This document shows positions 17,873 through 26,344 of a stretch of 64,000 nt of DNA, one piece after another (the first letter of the stretch is position 1; every line of letters starts with the position of its first letter). A model generated the notes under the pieces. The model searched no databases. It was not told where the DNA came from and saw nothing but the letters and a program-made list of their open reading frames with translations. The position numbers and the translations under genes were made by a program. This DNA is from Pelomonas dachongensis (GTDB taxonomy: Bacteria > Pseudomonadota > Gammaproteobacteria > Burkholderiales > Burkholderiaceae_C): contig NZ_JBIGHY010000003.1 in assembly GCF_043555865.1 (NCBI RefSeq), positions 248,001 through 312,000 of the forward strand. Direction: 5' to 3'.

Positions 17873-20074
17873 TCAGAACCGGGCCAACAGCGACACCTCG
17901 GCGCTGCGCGGCGCCCCGAGGTAGATATTGGTCGTGGGGTAGCCCGAGTACTCGCCGTAGAACGCGTTGGTCAGGTTGCGCCCTCGCAGGGTCAGCGTGG
18001 TGCTGCGGGACAACTTCCAGGCGACGGTAGCATCCAGCGTCGTGTGGCCGTCTACACGGATGGTGTTGGCCGTGTCCGTGAAGAAGCCGGATGCGTGCCG
18101 CACAAAGCCGCTGATGGACACCGGCAGATCCGGCACCGTGTAGCTGACGAAACCGTTGGCGGTCGTGACCGGCGTGTTGATCGGGCGATTGCCGGTCCGC
18201 ACGGCACCGCCAGCCTCCACCAGCTTGTCGTAGACAGCGTCCACCACGCCGACGCCTGCACCGAGCGTCCAGCCTGCGCCCAGATTGGCCGCGGCGTTCA
18301 GCTCCATGCCGCGCGAGGACTGGCTGCCGCCTTGCACGGTCTGCGAGGGGTTGGCCGGGTCGCGGGTCAGGATGTCGTCCTGGCGGATGTAGTAGACCGC
18401 GCCCGTCAGCGACAGCCGCCGGTCCGCCGTCATCGTCTTGAAGCCGGCCTCCGCCGAGCGCCCCTTGGTGAGCTTGAAGCCGGTGTTGACGATGGATTGC
18501 AGCAGCATGGTCGACACCGGCGCCGTGGCCGACGTCACCTGCGCATAGATCGACGTGGCAGGCGACAGGTCATAGGTGCTGCCCACGCGCCAGGACAGCG
18601 GGTGGTACTGCGGGTTGGACGTCTGCACCGTGTTGGGGGTCACGTTGAAGTTGGTGACACCGCGCTTCAGGTCGATGTCGTCCCAGCGCAGGCCGGCGAC
18701 CAGCAGCCACCCAGGCGTGAGGTTCAGCGCGTTCTCAGCGAACAGGGCGCGAGTGTTGAGCTTGGAGTCGAAGTTGACGTTGCCTACTGTGTAGGCGCTG
18801 TCAGCGGTCGGGAAGCTGCCCACGACGGGCGCGTAAAGGTCTACTGCGGCCAGCGCGCTGGTGCCGGAGCTTTGGCGCAGGCTGGACAGGTCGGTGTGGT
18901 TGAGCTCCACGCCCGCCGTGAAGCGGTTGCGCAGGCCTGCGAGCTCGCCGGCCTTGGACAGCGCGGTGCGCGCGTTCCAGAACTGGTGGTCGTGATAGAA
19001 GCGCTGCACGGTGCGCGAGAAGCTGCCGTTGGGGAAGCCCGTGGTGGGCGCGACGAAGGTCTGCGTGTCGCTCAGCACAAAGGCGCGGTCGGCCTTGTAG
19101 GCCGTCAGGTCCGTCCCGAGCGACCAGCCACTGCCAAGCTGCCAGTCGATCCGGCTGCGCACCGTAGTTTCGTCGGCGCTGGAGTAGGCGCCGTCGGGGT
19201 TGTAGTTCTGGTGGCGCAACGCCTTGTCGATGACCAGGCCGTTGGCGCTGCGCAGGATGCTGCTGGGGTCCTTGGCGACGGCGGCCTGTACCAGCGGCAC
19301 GCCCTGGTAAGTACCGTCGTAGCGGTCGGCGTAATGATCCACCGCCACGAGGACGCTCAGGTCGCGGCTGGGCTTGAACAGCACGCTGGCGGTCAGCCCG
19401 CGCGAGCGGGTCTCGTTGCGGTCCACGTCGTAGAGGCTGTCCGACTGCAGCTGGCTCGCGTCCACGCGCACCGCCGCGTTGTCGGACAGTTGCAGATTGG
19501 CGCCAGCCGCCAGTGTGCTGGTGTTGAAGCTGCCGTAACTGGCCAACGCATCGACATGCGTGCCGTCGAGTGTCGGCTTACGCGTTACCTTGTTGATGAC
19601 GCCGGCCAGCGCTCCCTCGCCGTGGAGCACGGAGGCCGGGCCCTTGAGCACCTCGATGCGATCGAAATGCCAGGTGTTGGTGTCGCGCTGTACGACGGTG
19701 GACGTGGATACCCGCACACCGTCTTGCAGGATGGACACGGCATTGCCCGAGAAGCCCCGCATCATGACGGCGGCCGGGTTGCCCGGCACGTTGCCGGCAA
19801 TCACGCCGGGGATGTCGGCAAAGGCCTCGCGGGCGGTGCGCAGGCCGCGCACCTGCAGGTCCTCCTGGGTCAGCGTCTGCACGGTGGCCGGTGTCTCGCG
19901 AGCCGTGAGGCCCAGCCGGCTGGCTGCGGCGGGTGTCTCCTCAAGCTTGAGCCGGTCACGTGCGCCGGAGACCTCCACGCGGCCCAGCTGTTCGTTGGAT
20001 GTCCCTTCGTCAGCGAAGGCGGGCGTGTTCAGCATCAGGAGTGCTGCGGAGATGGCAGAGAGTGTGAACTTCAT
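17873..20074 (-). CDS. TonB-dependent siderophore receptor
   Basis: 733 residues. Signal peptide MKFTLSAISAALLMLNTPAFA. Plug with ETPATVQTLTQEDLQ, MMRGFSGN, ILQDGVRV and FDRIEVLKGPASVLHGEGA; barrel ends EVSLLARF with terminal Phe. The class is TonB-siderophor. 45 bases downstream of the receptor gene at 20120 and two bases before the PepSY gene, inside the same leftward operon. Confidence 0.9.
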   Translation of the reverse strand: MKFTLSAISAALLMLNTPAFADEGTSNEQLGRVEVSGARDRLKLEETPAAASRLGLTARETPATVQTLTQEDLQVRGLRTAREAFADIPGVIAGNVPGNPAAVMMRGFSGNAVSILQDGVRVSTSTVVQRDTNTWHFDRIEVLKGPASVLHGEGALAGVINKVTRKPTLDGTHVDALASYGSFNTSTLAAGANLQLSDNAAVRVDASQLQSDSLYDVDRNETRSRGLTASVLFKPSRDLSVLVAVDHYADRYDGTYQGVPLVQAAVAKDPSSILRSANGLVIDKALRHQNYNPDGAYSSADETTVRSRIDWQLGSGWSLGTDLTAYKADRAFVLSDTQTFVAPTTGFPNGSFSRTVQRFYHDHQFWNARTALSKAGELAGLRNRFTAGVELNHTDLSSLRQSSGTSALAAVDLYAPVVGSFPTADSAYTVGNVNFDSKLNTRALFAENALNLTPGWLLVAGLRWDDIDLKRGVTNFNVTPNTVQTSNPQYHPLSWRVGSTYDLSPATSIYAQVTSATAPVSTMLLQSIVNTGFKLTKGRSAEAGFKTMTADRRLSLTGAVYYIRQDDILTRDPANPSQTVQGGSQSSRGMELNAAANLGAGWTLGAGVGVVDAVYDKLVEAGGAVRTGNRPINTPVTTANGFVSYTVPDLPVSISGFVRHASGFFTDTANTIRVDGHTTLDATVAWKLSRSTTLTLRGRNLTNAFYGEYSGYPTTNIYLGAPRSAEVSLLARF

Positions 20075-20119
20075 GAAATGGATCGGATGGAGAAGTAGGG
20101 ATCGGCGCGAGCAAGCTGC

Positions 20120-22186
20120 TCAAAAACGCCAGTCGGCGCTCACGTAAGCACTGCGGCCGTCAGCAGGCGAGTAGCCCGAGGAGCCGCTGTCATACCAGGC
20201 GTAGACGTAGTGCCGGTCGGTCAGGTTCTTGAGCTGCAGCTGCAGCGACAGCTGCGGCGAGACCTTGTATTGCGCGCTGGCGTTGAGCACGAGGTACTGG
20301 CCTGCGCGCGGCTGGCCATTGGTTCGCTCCAGGTAGTAGGCACCCTGGCCATTGCCCCACAGGGACAGCTTCAGGCCTTCGCCGACCTGCTGCTCCCAGC
20401 CGCCGCTGACCAGGTAGTGCGGCACGTTCTCGATCTCCTTGCCGGCAGCGAGCGGTGCGCTGGGGTCGGGCGTGACGATGCTGGCCTTCTGGCGCGAGTA
20501 GGCCACCCAGGCGCGCGCGCCCGGGATCAGCTGTACGTTGAGCTGCAGGTCCACACCGCGGCGCAGGGTGCGACCCACGTTGCCATTGCCGCCGGCATCG
20601 GGCAGGCCGTCCACGCCCAGCACCCGGGCCACTTCGCCGGTGGCGCGCTGCTCCCAGTAAGCCAGCCGGCCTTCCAGCACGCGCGAGGGCTGCCACTTCG
20701 CGCCGGTTTCCCAGCCGGTGTTCAGCGAGGGGCGCAGATTGCGTGTCTGGGTCTGATAGGCATCGATGCCGCTGCCGATCTGGAAGGTGCGACCCCAGTT
20801 GGCATAGACGCTGGCTTGCGGGCTGACGGCATAGATCACGCTGAGCTTGGGCTGCTTGACCAGGCCGTAGTCGAACATCTTGTAGGTCTTGACGGCGAGC
20901 TGGTCGTGGAACTGCCCACCGAGCCGCTCCAGGCGCAGCGCGGGGATGATGGTGAGCGCGGGCACGGGGCGGATCAGTGCCTGCACATAGGCGCCCTGGC
21001 TGTCCTGGTTGAAGTCCCAGTCGCGGAACTGCGAGCTGCGCGCGCGGTTGACCGTGCGGTAGCGCTGGGCCTCGTTGTGCTGCCACTGCGCTTCCACGCC
21101 GCCTTCCAGCACGAACTCATGGGCCCAGCTCACCGTGGGCCGCCAGCTGGCGCTGGCCAGCAGGCCGTGATGGCGTTCGTCGTTGTCCCGCTCCTGCTGC
21201 ACGCCTGCCGCCGAGAAGCGCACGAAACGCTGGTTCTCGTAGCGGTTGCGATAGGCCTTGACCGTCCAGCTGCCGGCGTCGCCCCAGCGGCCGTCCAGGT
21301 GCAGGGCGACTTGCGACGTGGTGCGCTCGCCCTGGTCGGCCACTGCGTAGTCGGGCGACGAGCGCGGCGACTGCTCGGCCTGCTCGCGGGTCAGGTAGCC
21401 TGACTCCAGCGCCTCGTTGTTGAAGTAGCGGGCGCTCAGGCCGGCGCGCCAGCCCAGGTCGCTGCGGGTGTAGAACCACTTGCCGGACAGGGCGAGCTTG
21501 CGTGCATCCGCATGGTCGCGGTAGCCGCCGGAGTCGCGCCAGCCGACGAAGTAGTTCTGGCTCCAATCCCCGGCTTCGCAGCCCTTGGCCAACTGGATCT
21601 CGCGGGTCTCGAAGCTGCCCAGCGTGAAGCTAGCCTGGCCGTCGTTGCCGCCCTGGCGGGTCTGCACATCAGCATTTCCGGCGATGTTGAAGAGGCCATA
21701 GCGCGCATCATTCGTGCCGCGCACGATGGCGATGCGGTCGATCTCCAGCGGGAACACTCCATCCAGGTAGGGCATGCCGCCCGCGTTGTCGTTGCTGGGT
21801 ACGCCGTCGATCAGCAGCTTGACCGCGTTGACCCGACCCTCGCCGTTGAAGCCGCGAAAGCTGAAGCGCCCCGCATCGGTGCCTTGCTTGAACTGCGTCA
21901 CCTGCACGCCGGGCGCGCGCGTCAGCAGCTCCCAGCTGTAGTCGACATGCTGATCTTCCAGCAGGCTGGCGCCCAGGACGTCCACAGAGCTGAAGACGCG
22001 ACGCACGTCCAGCGGCCCGGTGCTGCGCGTCTCGACGCGCACAGTGCCCAGCGTCAGGACGGCATCCTGCGCAGCAGCGGGTTCATTGGCGGAGGCCGCG
22101 GCCGGGGTTTGTGCGTTGGCCTGTGCGATCAGGGTCAGCGTGGCCAGGGTGATCAGGGTTAGCGATGTCGGAGTACGGGCGAGCAT
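20120..22186 (-). CDS. TonB-dependent receptor
   Basis: 688 residues from ATG 22186, chosen because it gives a normal signal peptide (MLARTPTSLTLITLATLTLI, then AQANA). The open frame extends 14 codons further. Plug motifs: LEDQHVDYSWELLTRAPGV, FSFRGFNGEG, LIDGVPSNDNAGG, IDRIAIVRGTNDARYG; barrel ends YVSADWRF. It is less like FhuE-type receptors than its neighbours and belongs to the broader TonB group. Two short membrane-protein genes lie just upstream. Confidence 0.88.
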   Translation of the reverse strand: MLARTPTSLTLITLATLTLIAQANAQTPAAASANEPAAAQDAVLTLGTVRVETRSTGPLDVRRVFSSVDVLGASLLEDQHVDYSWELLTRAPGVQVTQFKQGTDAGRFSFRGFNGEGRVNAVKLLIDGVPSNDNAGGMPYLDGVFPLEIDRIAIVRGTNDARYGLFNIAGNADVQTRQGGNDGQASFTLGSFETREIQLAKGCEAGDWSQNYFVGWRDSGGYRDHADARKLALSGKWFYTRSDLGWRAGLSARYFNNEALESGYLTREQAEQSPRSSPDYAVADQGERTTSQVALHLDGRWGDAGSWTVKAYRNRYENQRFVRFSAAGVQQERDNDERHHGLLASASWRPTVSWAHEFVLEGGVEAQWQHNEAQRYRTVNRARSSQFRDWDFNQDSQGAYVQALIRPVPALTIIPALRLERLGGQFHDQLAVKTYKMFDYGLVKQPKLSVIYAVSPQASVYANWGRTFQIGSGIDAYQTQTRNLRPSLNTGWETGAKWQPSRVLEGRLAYWEQRATGEVARVLGVDGLPDAGGNGNVGRTLRRGVDLQLNVQLIPGARAWVAYSRQKASIVTPDPSAPLAAGKEIENVPHYLVSGGWEQQVGEGLKLSLWGNGQGAYYLERTNGQPRAGQYLVLNASAQYKVSPQLSLQLQLKNLTDRHYVYAWYDSGSSGYSPADGRSAYVSADWRF

Positions 22187-22309
22187 GAGGGAGAGTGGAG
22201 GTCGACAGAAATCGGGCGAGAGAGGCAACGAGGTGGTGGATCGGTTCAGAGCTACCCGCGCCGACTGGAGCCGAGGACGTAAAAGGGAAATTTCGGGAGT
22301 CGAGTGCGC

Positions 22310-22627
22310 TCAAGGAAGTCTGGTCGCCGGACCGCCGAGTCGGTCTTCGTGTCCAGCGTCAGGCTCAGCCGATGGGCGCGAGGGGCCTGCATCGCCGTCA
22401 TCCGCCTGGCGGCCGGCGAGTGAGTCTTCGCGGGCGAACTGCTGCGGCTGAGGCCGTTCAGCCGCCACTCGCTGCGAGCCAGGGGCAGCGGGAATCGGAT
22501 CGGGCTTGGCAGCAAGATGCTCACCGACCCACAGCGACGCCTCGAAGAGGCCCAGAACGGCCAGCAGGTGGGCGGCAAGAAACCAGCGGATCCGGTTGGC
22601 CTTGGCGACATCCGGGGTCGGCTTCAT
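22310..22627 (-). CDS. Small membrane protein, 105 aa
   Basis: One transmembrane helix near the N-terminus (WFLAAHLLAVLGLFEASLWV) followed by a low-complexity hydrophilic tail rich in Pro, Ala, Gly and Asp, probably periplasmic. The start overlaps the stop of the 85-residue gene upstream (ATGA). No family recognised. The place, at the head of a receptor operon, suggests an accessory role in TonB-dependent uptake. The 123 bases between its stop and the receptor start hold no gene that I can see. Confidence 0.6.
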   Translation of the reverse strand: MKPTPDVAKANRIRWFLAAHLLAVLGLFEASLWVGEHLAAKPDPIPAAPGSQRVAAERPQPQQFAREDSLAGRQADDGDAGPSRPSAEPDAGHEDRLGGPATRLP

Positions 22628-22881
22628 GTGGCGTCCAGTTCGGCCCGGCGCTGAACCTGCAGTTCATCCTTGCGGTGGCCTTGGCACTCGCAGTCGCGCG
22701 CGTCCACGGGGGCGGGCATCACAACGGCCGGCGGGGCGGCCACTGGCAAACGCGGACGAATCTGGCCCGTGGCCAAGAGATAGCCGGTCCAGGTGGTCCA
22801 CAGCACCATCGCGGTGGCCGTGGCGAGGCCGAGTTGCAGGGTGAGCGCCGTGAGGCGATTCGTGAGGTGATGTGAGTCCAT
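22624..22881 (-). CDS. Small membrane protein, 85 aa
   Basis: First gene of the leftward receptor operon. One helix (LTLQLGLATATAMVLWTTWT), then a proline-rich stretch and a charged tail containing two cysteines as ARDCECQGH. Translationally coupled to the 105-residue gene. No family recognised; the paired single-helix proteins could form a complex. The 160 bases upstream, to the copper gene at 23042, must hold the promoter, but I see no clear Fur box there. Confidence 0.6.
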   Translation of the reverse strand: MDSHHLTNRLTALTLQLGLATATAMVLWTTWTGYLLATGQIRPRLPVAAPPAVVMPAPVDARDCECQGHRKDELQVQRRAELDAT

Positions 22882-23041
22882 GTTTGTTGCTGATCAGTGC
22901 TGGCGCCGCATTGAAGGGCGCCTGCGTAAGTAGCGACGTCACGGGTCGTGTCTGGCGCAGTGACAGCCACCGACGGTCAGCGGCAGGACACTGTTGCGAT
23001 CCATCGTCGGGACGCTTGCGCAAGTCACGGCGTCGTGCAGT

Positions 23042-23485
23042 TCAGTGCGCCGGATGGCCGCCGTGAGCGTCCATGCGCATCAGGCCTTCGAAGGTCGCGA
23101 ACTTGGCGCGGTGGCTGGCGGGCAGCCGTGCCTCGGCTGCGGCCAGAGCCTTTGCCAGGGCCTGGGCATCGGCTGCTGGCATGCCGGTATCGGCCAAGGC
23201 CTGTGCCTGACGCAGGCCTTCGCCGCCGCAGACAATGATCTGCCAGCCCTTGCCATCGCGCCGTAATACGGCGCGGCCACCGCGCTCGCCCTGCGTCCAG
23301 CCTGCCACGGCGTGCGCGCCCTGCACGACGATGGGGTCCACCGTCAGTCGGGCCTCGGGCTTGTCGAAGTTGTGCCTCAGCAACTGGCGGATGGCGGCCT
23401 GCTCGGCCGTGTCCGCCGACCAGGCGGGCGCGGCGGCCAGGGCTAGCGCGGCACACAGGGTCAGTCGTCGGGTCAGTAAAGTCAT
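23042..23485 (-). CDS. Copper-uptake-system-associated periplasmic protein
   Basis: 147 residues from ATG 23485, with a good ribosome site (GGAG eight bases before). Signal peptide ends AAPAWSA. The remainder (QLLRHNFDKPEARLTVDPIV, AGWTQGERGGRAVLR, HRAKFATFEGLMRMD, final HGGHPAH) matches the family annotated as copper uptake system-associated protein, as I remember it. It ends with a His-rich tail that could bind copper. 14 bases downstream of a TonB receptor that also looks copper-type, so they form a unit. Confidence 0.7.
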   Translation of the reverse strand: MTLLTRRLTLCAALALAAAPAWSADTAEQAAIRQLLRHNFDKPEARLTVDPIVVQGAHAVAGWTQGERGGRAVLRRDGKGWQIIVCGGEGLRQAQALADTGMPAADAQALAKALAAAEARLPASHRAKFATFEGLMRMDAHGGHPAH

Positions 23486-23499
23486 GAGGATCTCCAGGG

Positions 23500-25416
23500 T
23501 CAGAGGCTGAACTGCAGACCCAGTTGGCCGGAGCGCCCCGGCATGGGGTAGCCGGGGCGGTAGGCGTAGCGCTGGTCGGCCAGGTTTTCCAGCGCAACGA
23601 AGACCTCGCCGCGCGGGCCCAGGGCCGGCAACGTGTAGGCCGCGCGCAGGTTCCACACGCCGAAGCCGGCCACGCGCGATGGGTTGGGAGCCCCGTCGGC
23701 GCGCGCCTTGTTCAGCACGGCCATGCGGCTTTGCGCCTGCGCGTCGGCACTGACACGCCAGGGCCCGTCCCGCCAGGTCAGGCCCAGCGCCAGGCTGCGG
23801 CGGGGGGCATAGGGCAGATCGGCCAGCGTGCTGTCCAGCAGCGTCAGGCCGGCAAAGCTGCTCCAGGCGGGGCTCCACTGCTGTTGCCAGGTGGCCTCGG
23901 CGCCGCGCACGCGGTAGTTGCCCAGGTTGGTGAAGCTGGGCATGGCCACGGCCGGCGGGAAGGCGAACACGTAGCGCTGCTTGAGCCGGTCCTCGAACAC
24001 TGCCATGTCTATGGCCGTGCCGGCGAAGGGCTTCCAGGCCAGGCCGGCCTCGACATGGTCCATGCGCTCAGACTGCAGGCTGCGCCAGCCCTGTGGCGAT
24101 GCGCCGGCCAACGGCGGCACGATGGCGTTGAGCAGCGCGGCGTCAAGGCCGGGATGATTGAGGCCGCGCGATGCGTTCAGGCGCAGTGCGAGCGTCGCGG
24201 TCTCCACCACGACACCGGCATGCGGCGCGCTGCTGTTGCCAAACACGCTGTGGCGGTAAAGCCGCACGCCGGCCGAGGGCGTGGCGCTCCAGCCGTTGCC
24301 CAGTTCCACGCGCTGGGCCAGCGCAGCGTAGGGCGAGGTCAGGCGCAGCGTGCTGCTGTCAAAGGCGGTGAAGCCGTCGAAGGCGACGCTGCCCCGCATG
24401 CGGTCCACGTCCAGGCCGGCCACCAGCTCGCCGCCCGCCCAGGGCTGCAGCTGTTCGCGCCAGCGCAGGCCGGAGAGCTTGAACGTGCTGTGCGTCAGTG
24501 AAGCGTTGGGGTTGGCCCAGTCGCTGTCACCGTGGTTGCTGTAGAGCTGCAGGCGGCCCTGGCTGCTCACGTGGCGGTGCTCCAGCGACAATGCATTCAG
24601 CACGCCACGGGTGTCGAAGGTACCGGTGCGGCTGGCGGGCGTGCCCTCCTCGCCGGGGTCGCTGACACGGTTGTCGGCGCCCAGCAGCAGCAGGCCCAGG
24701 CGCCAGTGGGCGTCCAGCCGCTGGCTGGCGTTGATCATCAGGTTGGACAGCCTGCCGTCCGCGGCTTCGCGATGACCATCGGAGCGAGCGGCGCCCTGGG
24801 ACAGCAGCAGCTCCGTGCCGTCGTGGCGCCAGCCCAGCGCGGCCTGTTCGGTGACCGTCGAGAAGCTGCCAGCGGTCAATCGCCCCTCGGCCCCCAGGCC
24901 CTCGCGGACGGCGCGCTTCGGGGTCAGCTCAATGGCTGCGAAAGTGTTCCCAAAGCGCTGCGGCTGCGGGCCCTTAAGCACGCCGATGCCCTGCAGGCCG
25001 TGCACCGGCAACAGGTCCAGCAGGCTGTGGTTCCACACGCCCATGTAGAAAGGGATGCCATCCACGTAGGTCTTGATCTCGCTGCCCGGACGGCTGGCGC
25101 CCATGCCGCGCACGTATACGGCGCCGCCCTCGTCGCCGCCGAAGCTGCCCACGGGGTTGAAGCGCGACACCGTCACGCCGGGCGTGCGGCGCAGTGCCGA
25201 GGAAAGGTCCAGCGCGTTCAAGTCGCGCACTTGGGTCTCGCTCACCTCGGTGGCAAGGCTGGCAAAAGCGTCGACGCGCAGGGCTTCGACGACCGGACGG
25301 CCGACGACCTGCACGGGCGGCAACACCGCGTCAGGGGAAGCCTGGGCTTGGGCGCCGGGCATGACAAGGCTCAGGGCTGCCGTGGCGGCCAGGCCGAGGC
25401 GAAAGGGAGGGGTCAT
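23500..25416 (-). CDS. TonB-dependent receptor, probably copper (OprC-like)
   Basis: 638 residues; signal peptide ends PGAQA. Plug: VSETQVRDLNALDLSSALRR, GGAVYVRGMGASRPGSEIKT, YVDGIPFYMGVWNHSLLDLL and GIGVLKGPQPQRFGNTFAAI. The barrel ends LGLQFSL, with Leu and not Phe as last residue. The grouping with the copper-associated protein just downstream and DUF2946 nearby suggests copper as substrate. Other small-metal complexes are possible. Confidence 0.8.
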   Translation of the reverse strand: MTPPFRLGLAATAALSLVMPGAQAQASPDAVLPPVQVVGRPVVEALRVDAFASLATEVSETQVRDLNALDLSSALRRTPGVTVSRFNPVGSFGGDEGGAVYVRGMGASRPGSEIKTYVDGIPFYMGVWNHSLLDLLPVHGLQGIGVLKGPQPQRFGNTFAAIELTPKRAVREGLGAEGRLTAGSFSTVTEQAALGWRHDGTELLLSQGAARSDGHREAADGRLSNLMINASQRLDAHWRLGLLLLGADNRVSDPGEEGTPASRTGTFDTRGVLNALSLEHRHVSSQGRLQLYSNHGDSDWANPNASLTHSTFKLSGLRWREQLQPWAGGELVAGLDVDRMRGSVAFDGFTAFDSSTLRLTSPYAALAQRVELGNGWSATPSAGVRLYRHSVFGNSSAPHAGVVVETATLALRLNASRGLNHPGLDAALLNAIVPPLAGASPQGWRSLQSERMDHVEAGLAWKPFAGTAIDMAVFEDRLKQRYVFAFPPAVAMPSFTNLGNYRVRGAEATWQQQWSPAWSSFAGLTLLDSTLADLPYAPRRSLALGLTWRDGPWRVSADAQAQSRMAVLNKARADGAPNPSRVAGFGVWNLRAAYTLPALGPRGEVFVALENLADQRYAYRPGYPMPGRSGQLGLQFSL

Positions 25417-25449
25417 CCGTTTGTCTCCGTCAGAGGTGATGAGGCGGCT

Positions 25450-26334
25450 TCAGCGCGCCGCCTTGGCCTTCTCCAGCTTCTCGATCAACGGATTGACCCC
25501 GGCGTCGTACATCGCCTTCATCATCCATTCGACGAGCCAGCCGGTCTTCTCGGGCGTGCCGCCCTGGATGGGCGGGCGAGGGTCGTACTCCATGTCGAGC
25601 ATCACGCCCTGCGTGTACTTCTCGCCCCAGTTGTCGTTGAGCAGCGCGAGCGACATGTCCATGCCGGCGGTCACGCCGGCAGAGGTCCAGTACTTGCCAT
25701 CGTTCGTCCAACGCTTCTTGGCCGGGATGGCCTTGTACTTCTTGAGGAACTCTTCCTCGCGGTACCAGTTGGTCACGGCCTGCTTACCTTCCAGCAGGCC
25801 GGTGGCGCCGAGGATCCACACGCCGGTGCAGATGGCGCCGGTGTAGGTGGTGCCCTCGTCGATGCGGCGGATCCAGTCCAGCACGCGCTCGTCGTAGGCG
25901 GCCTCGATGGTGCCGGTGAAGCCGCCGGGGATGATGAGGATGTCGAGCTGGGAAACATCGTCGATGACCGTGTCGGGAATCACCTGCACGCCCATCACCG
26001 TCTTGATCGGGCCCGGCTTGATGCCGATCAGCCGGGTCTTGGCACCCGCTTGGCCGAGCACATAACGCGGGCCTGTGAAGTCCAGGTCATTGACGCCGTC
26101 ATAGACCAGGATGCCGATCTGCTTGATCGGGTGCTTGGGCTTGCCGAGGATCAGGTCCATCACCATCGAATGGTTTTCGGGCGTGACCTGTTCGGGCAGC
26201 TTGGCCTTCAGCTCCGCGTCGGCTGGCGACAGCTTCTCGATCTTGGGCGGCGGCGGCGGGCTCTCGGGCGCTGGCGACTGGCCGCAGGCGACCAGGGCCA
26301 GGCACAACCACAAGGCGAGCAGTCGGTTCGTCAT
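25450..26334 (-). CDS. DJ-1/PfpI-family lipoprotein
   Basis: 294 residues from ATG 26334. It begins with a lipoprotein signal (LLALWLCLALVACGQ; lipobox VAC). A proline-rich linker follows, then a DJ-1/PfpI-like glutamine-amidotransferase fold: IGILVYDGVNDLDFTGP, ILIIPGGFTGT and the nucleophile elbow AICTGVWILGA. The closest named activities are isonitrile hydratase and ThiJ-like enzymes, so hydrolysis of isonitriles or other small molecules in the periplasm is possible. A lipid-anchored form between two receptor genes is unusual. Ten bases separate it from the upstream receptor. Confidence 0.82.
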   Translation of the reverse strand: MTNRLLALWLCLALVACGQSPAPESPPPPPKIEKLSPADAELKAKLPEQVTPENHSMVMDLILGKPKHPIKQIGILVYDGVNDLDFTGPRYVLGQAGAKTRLIGIKPGPIKTVMGVQVIPDTVIDDVSQLDILIIPGGFTGTIEAAYDERVLDWIRRIDEGTTYTGAICTGVWILGATGLLEGKQAVTNWYREEEFLKKYKAIPAKKRWTNDGKYWTSAGVTAGMDMSLALLNDNWGEKYTQGVMLDMEYDPRPPIQGGTPEKTGWLVEWMMKAMYDAGVNPLIEKLEKAKAAR

Positions 26335-26344
26335 GAACTGCCCC

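Noticed and set aside
18044..20098. Long open frame of 684 codons on the plus strand
   Set aside because: It lies fully antisense to the TonB receptor gene 17873-20074; the composition (Val/His/Gly/Arg/Gln-rich) is that of a GC-rich shadow frame and shows no domain.
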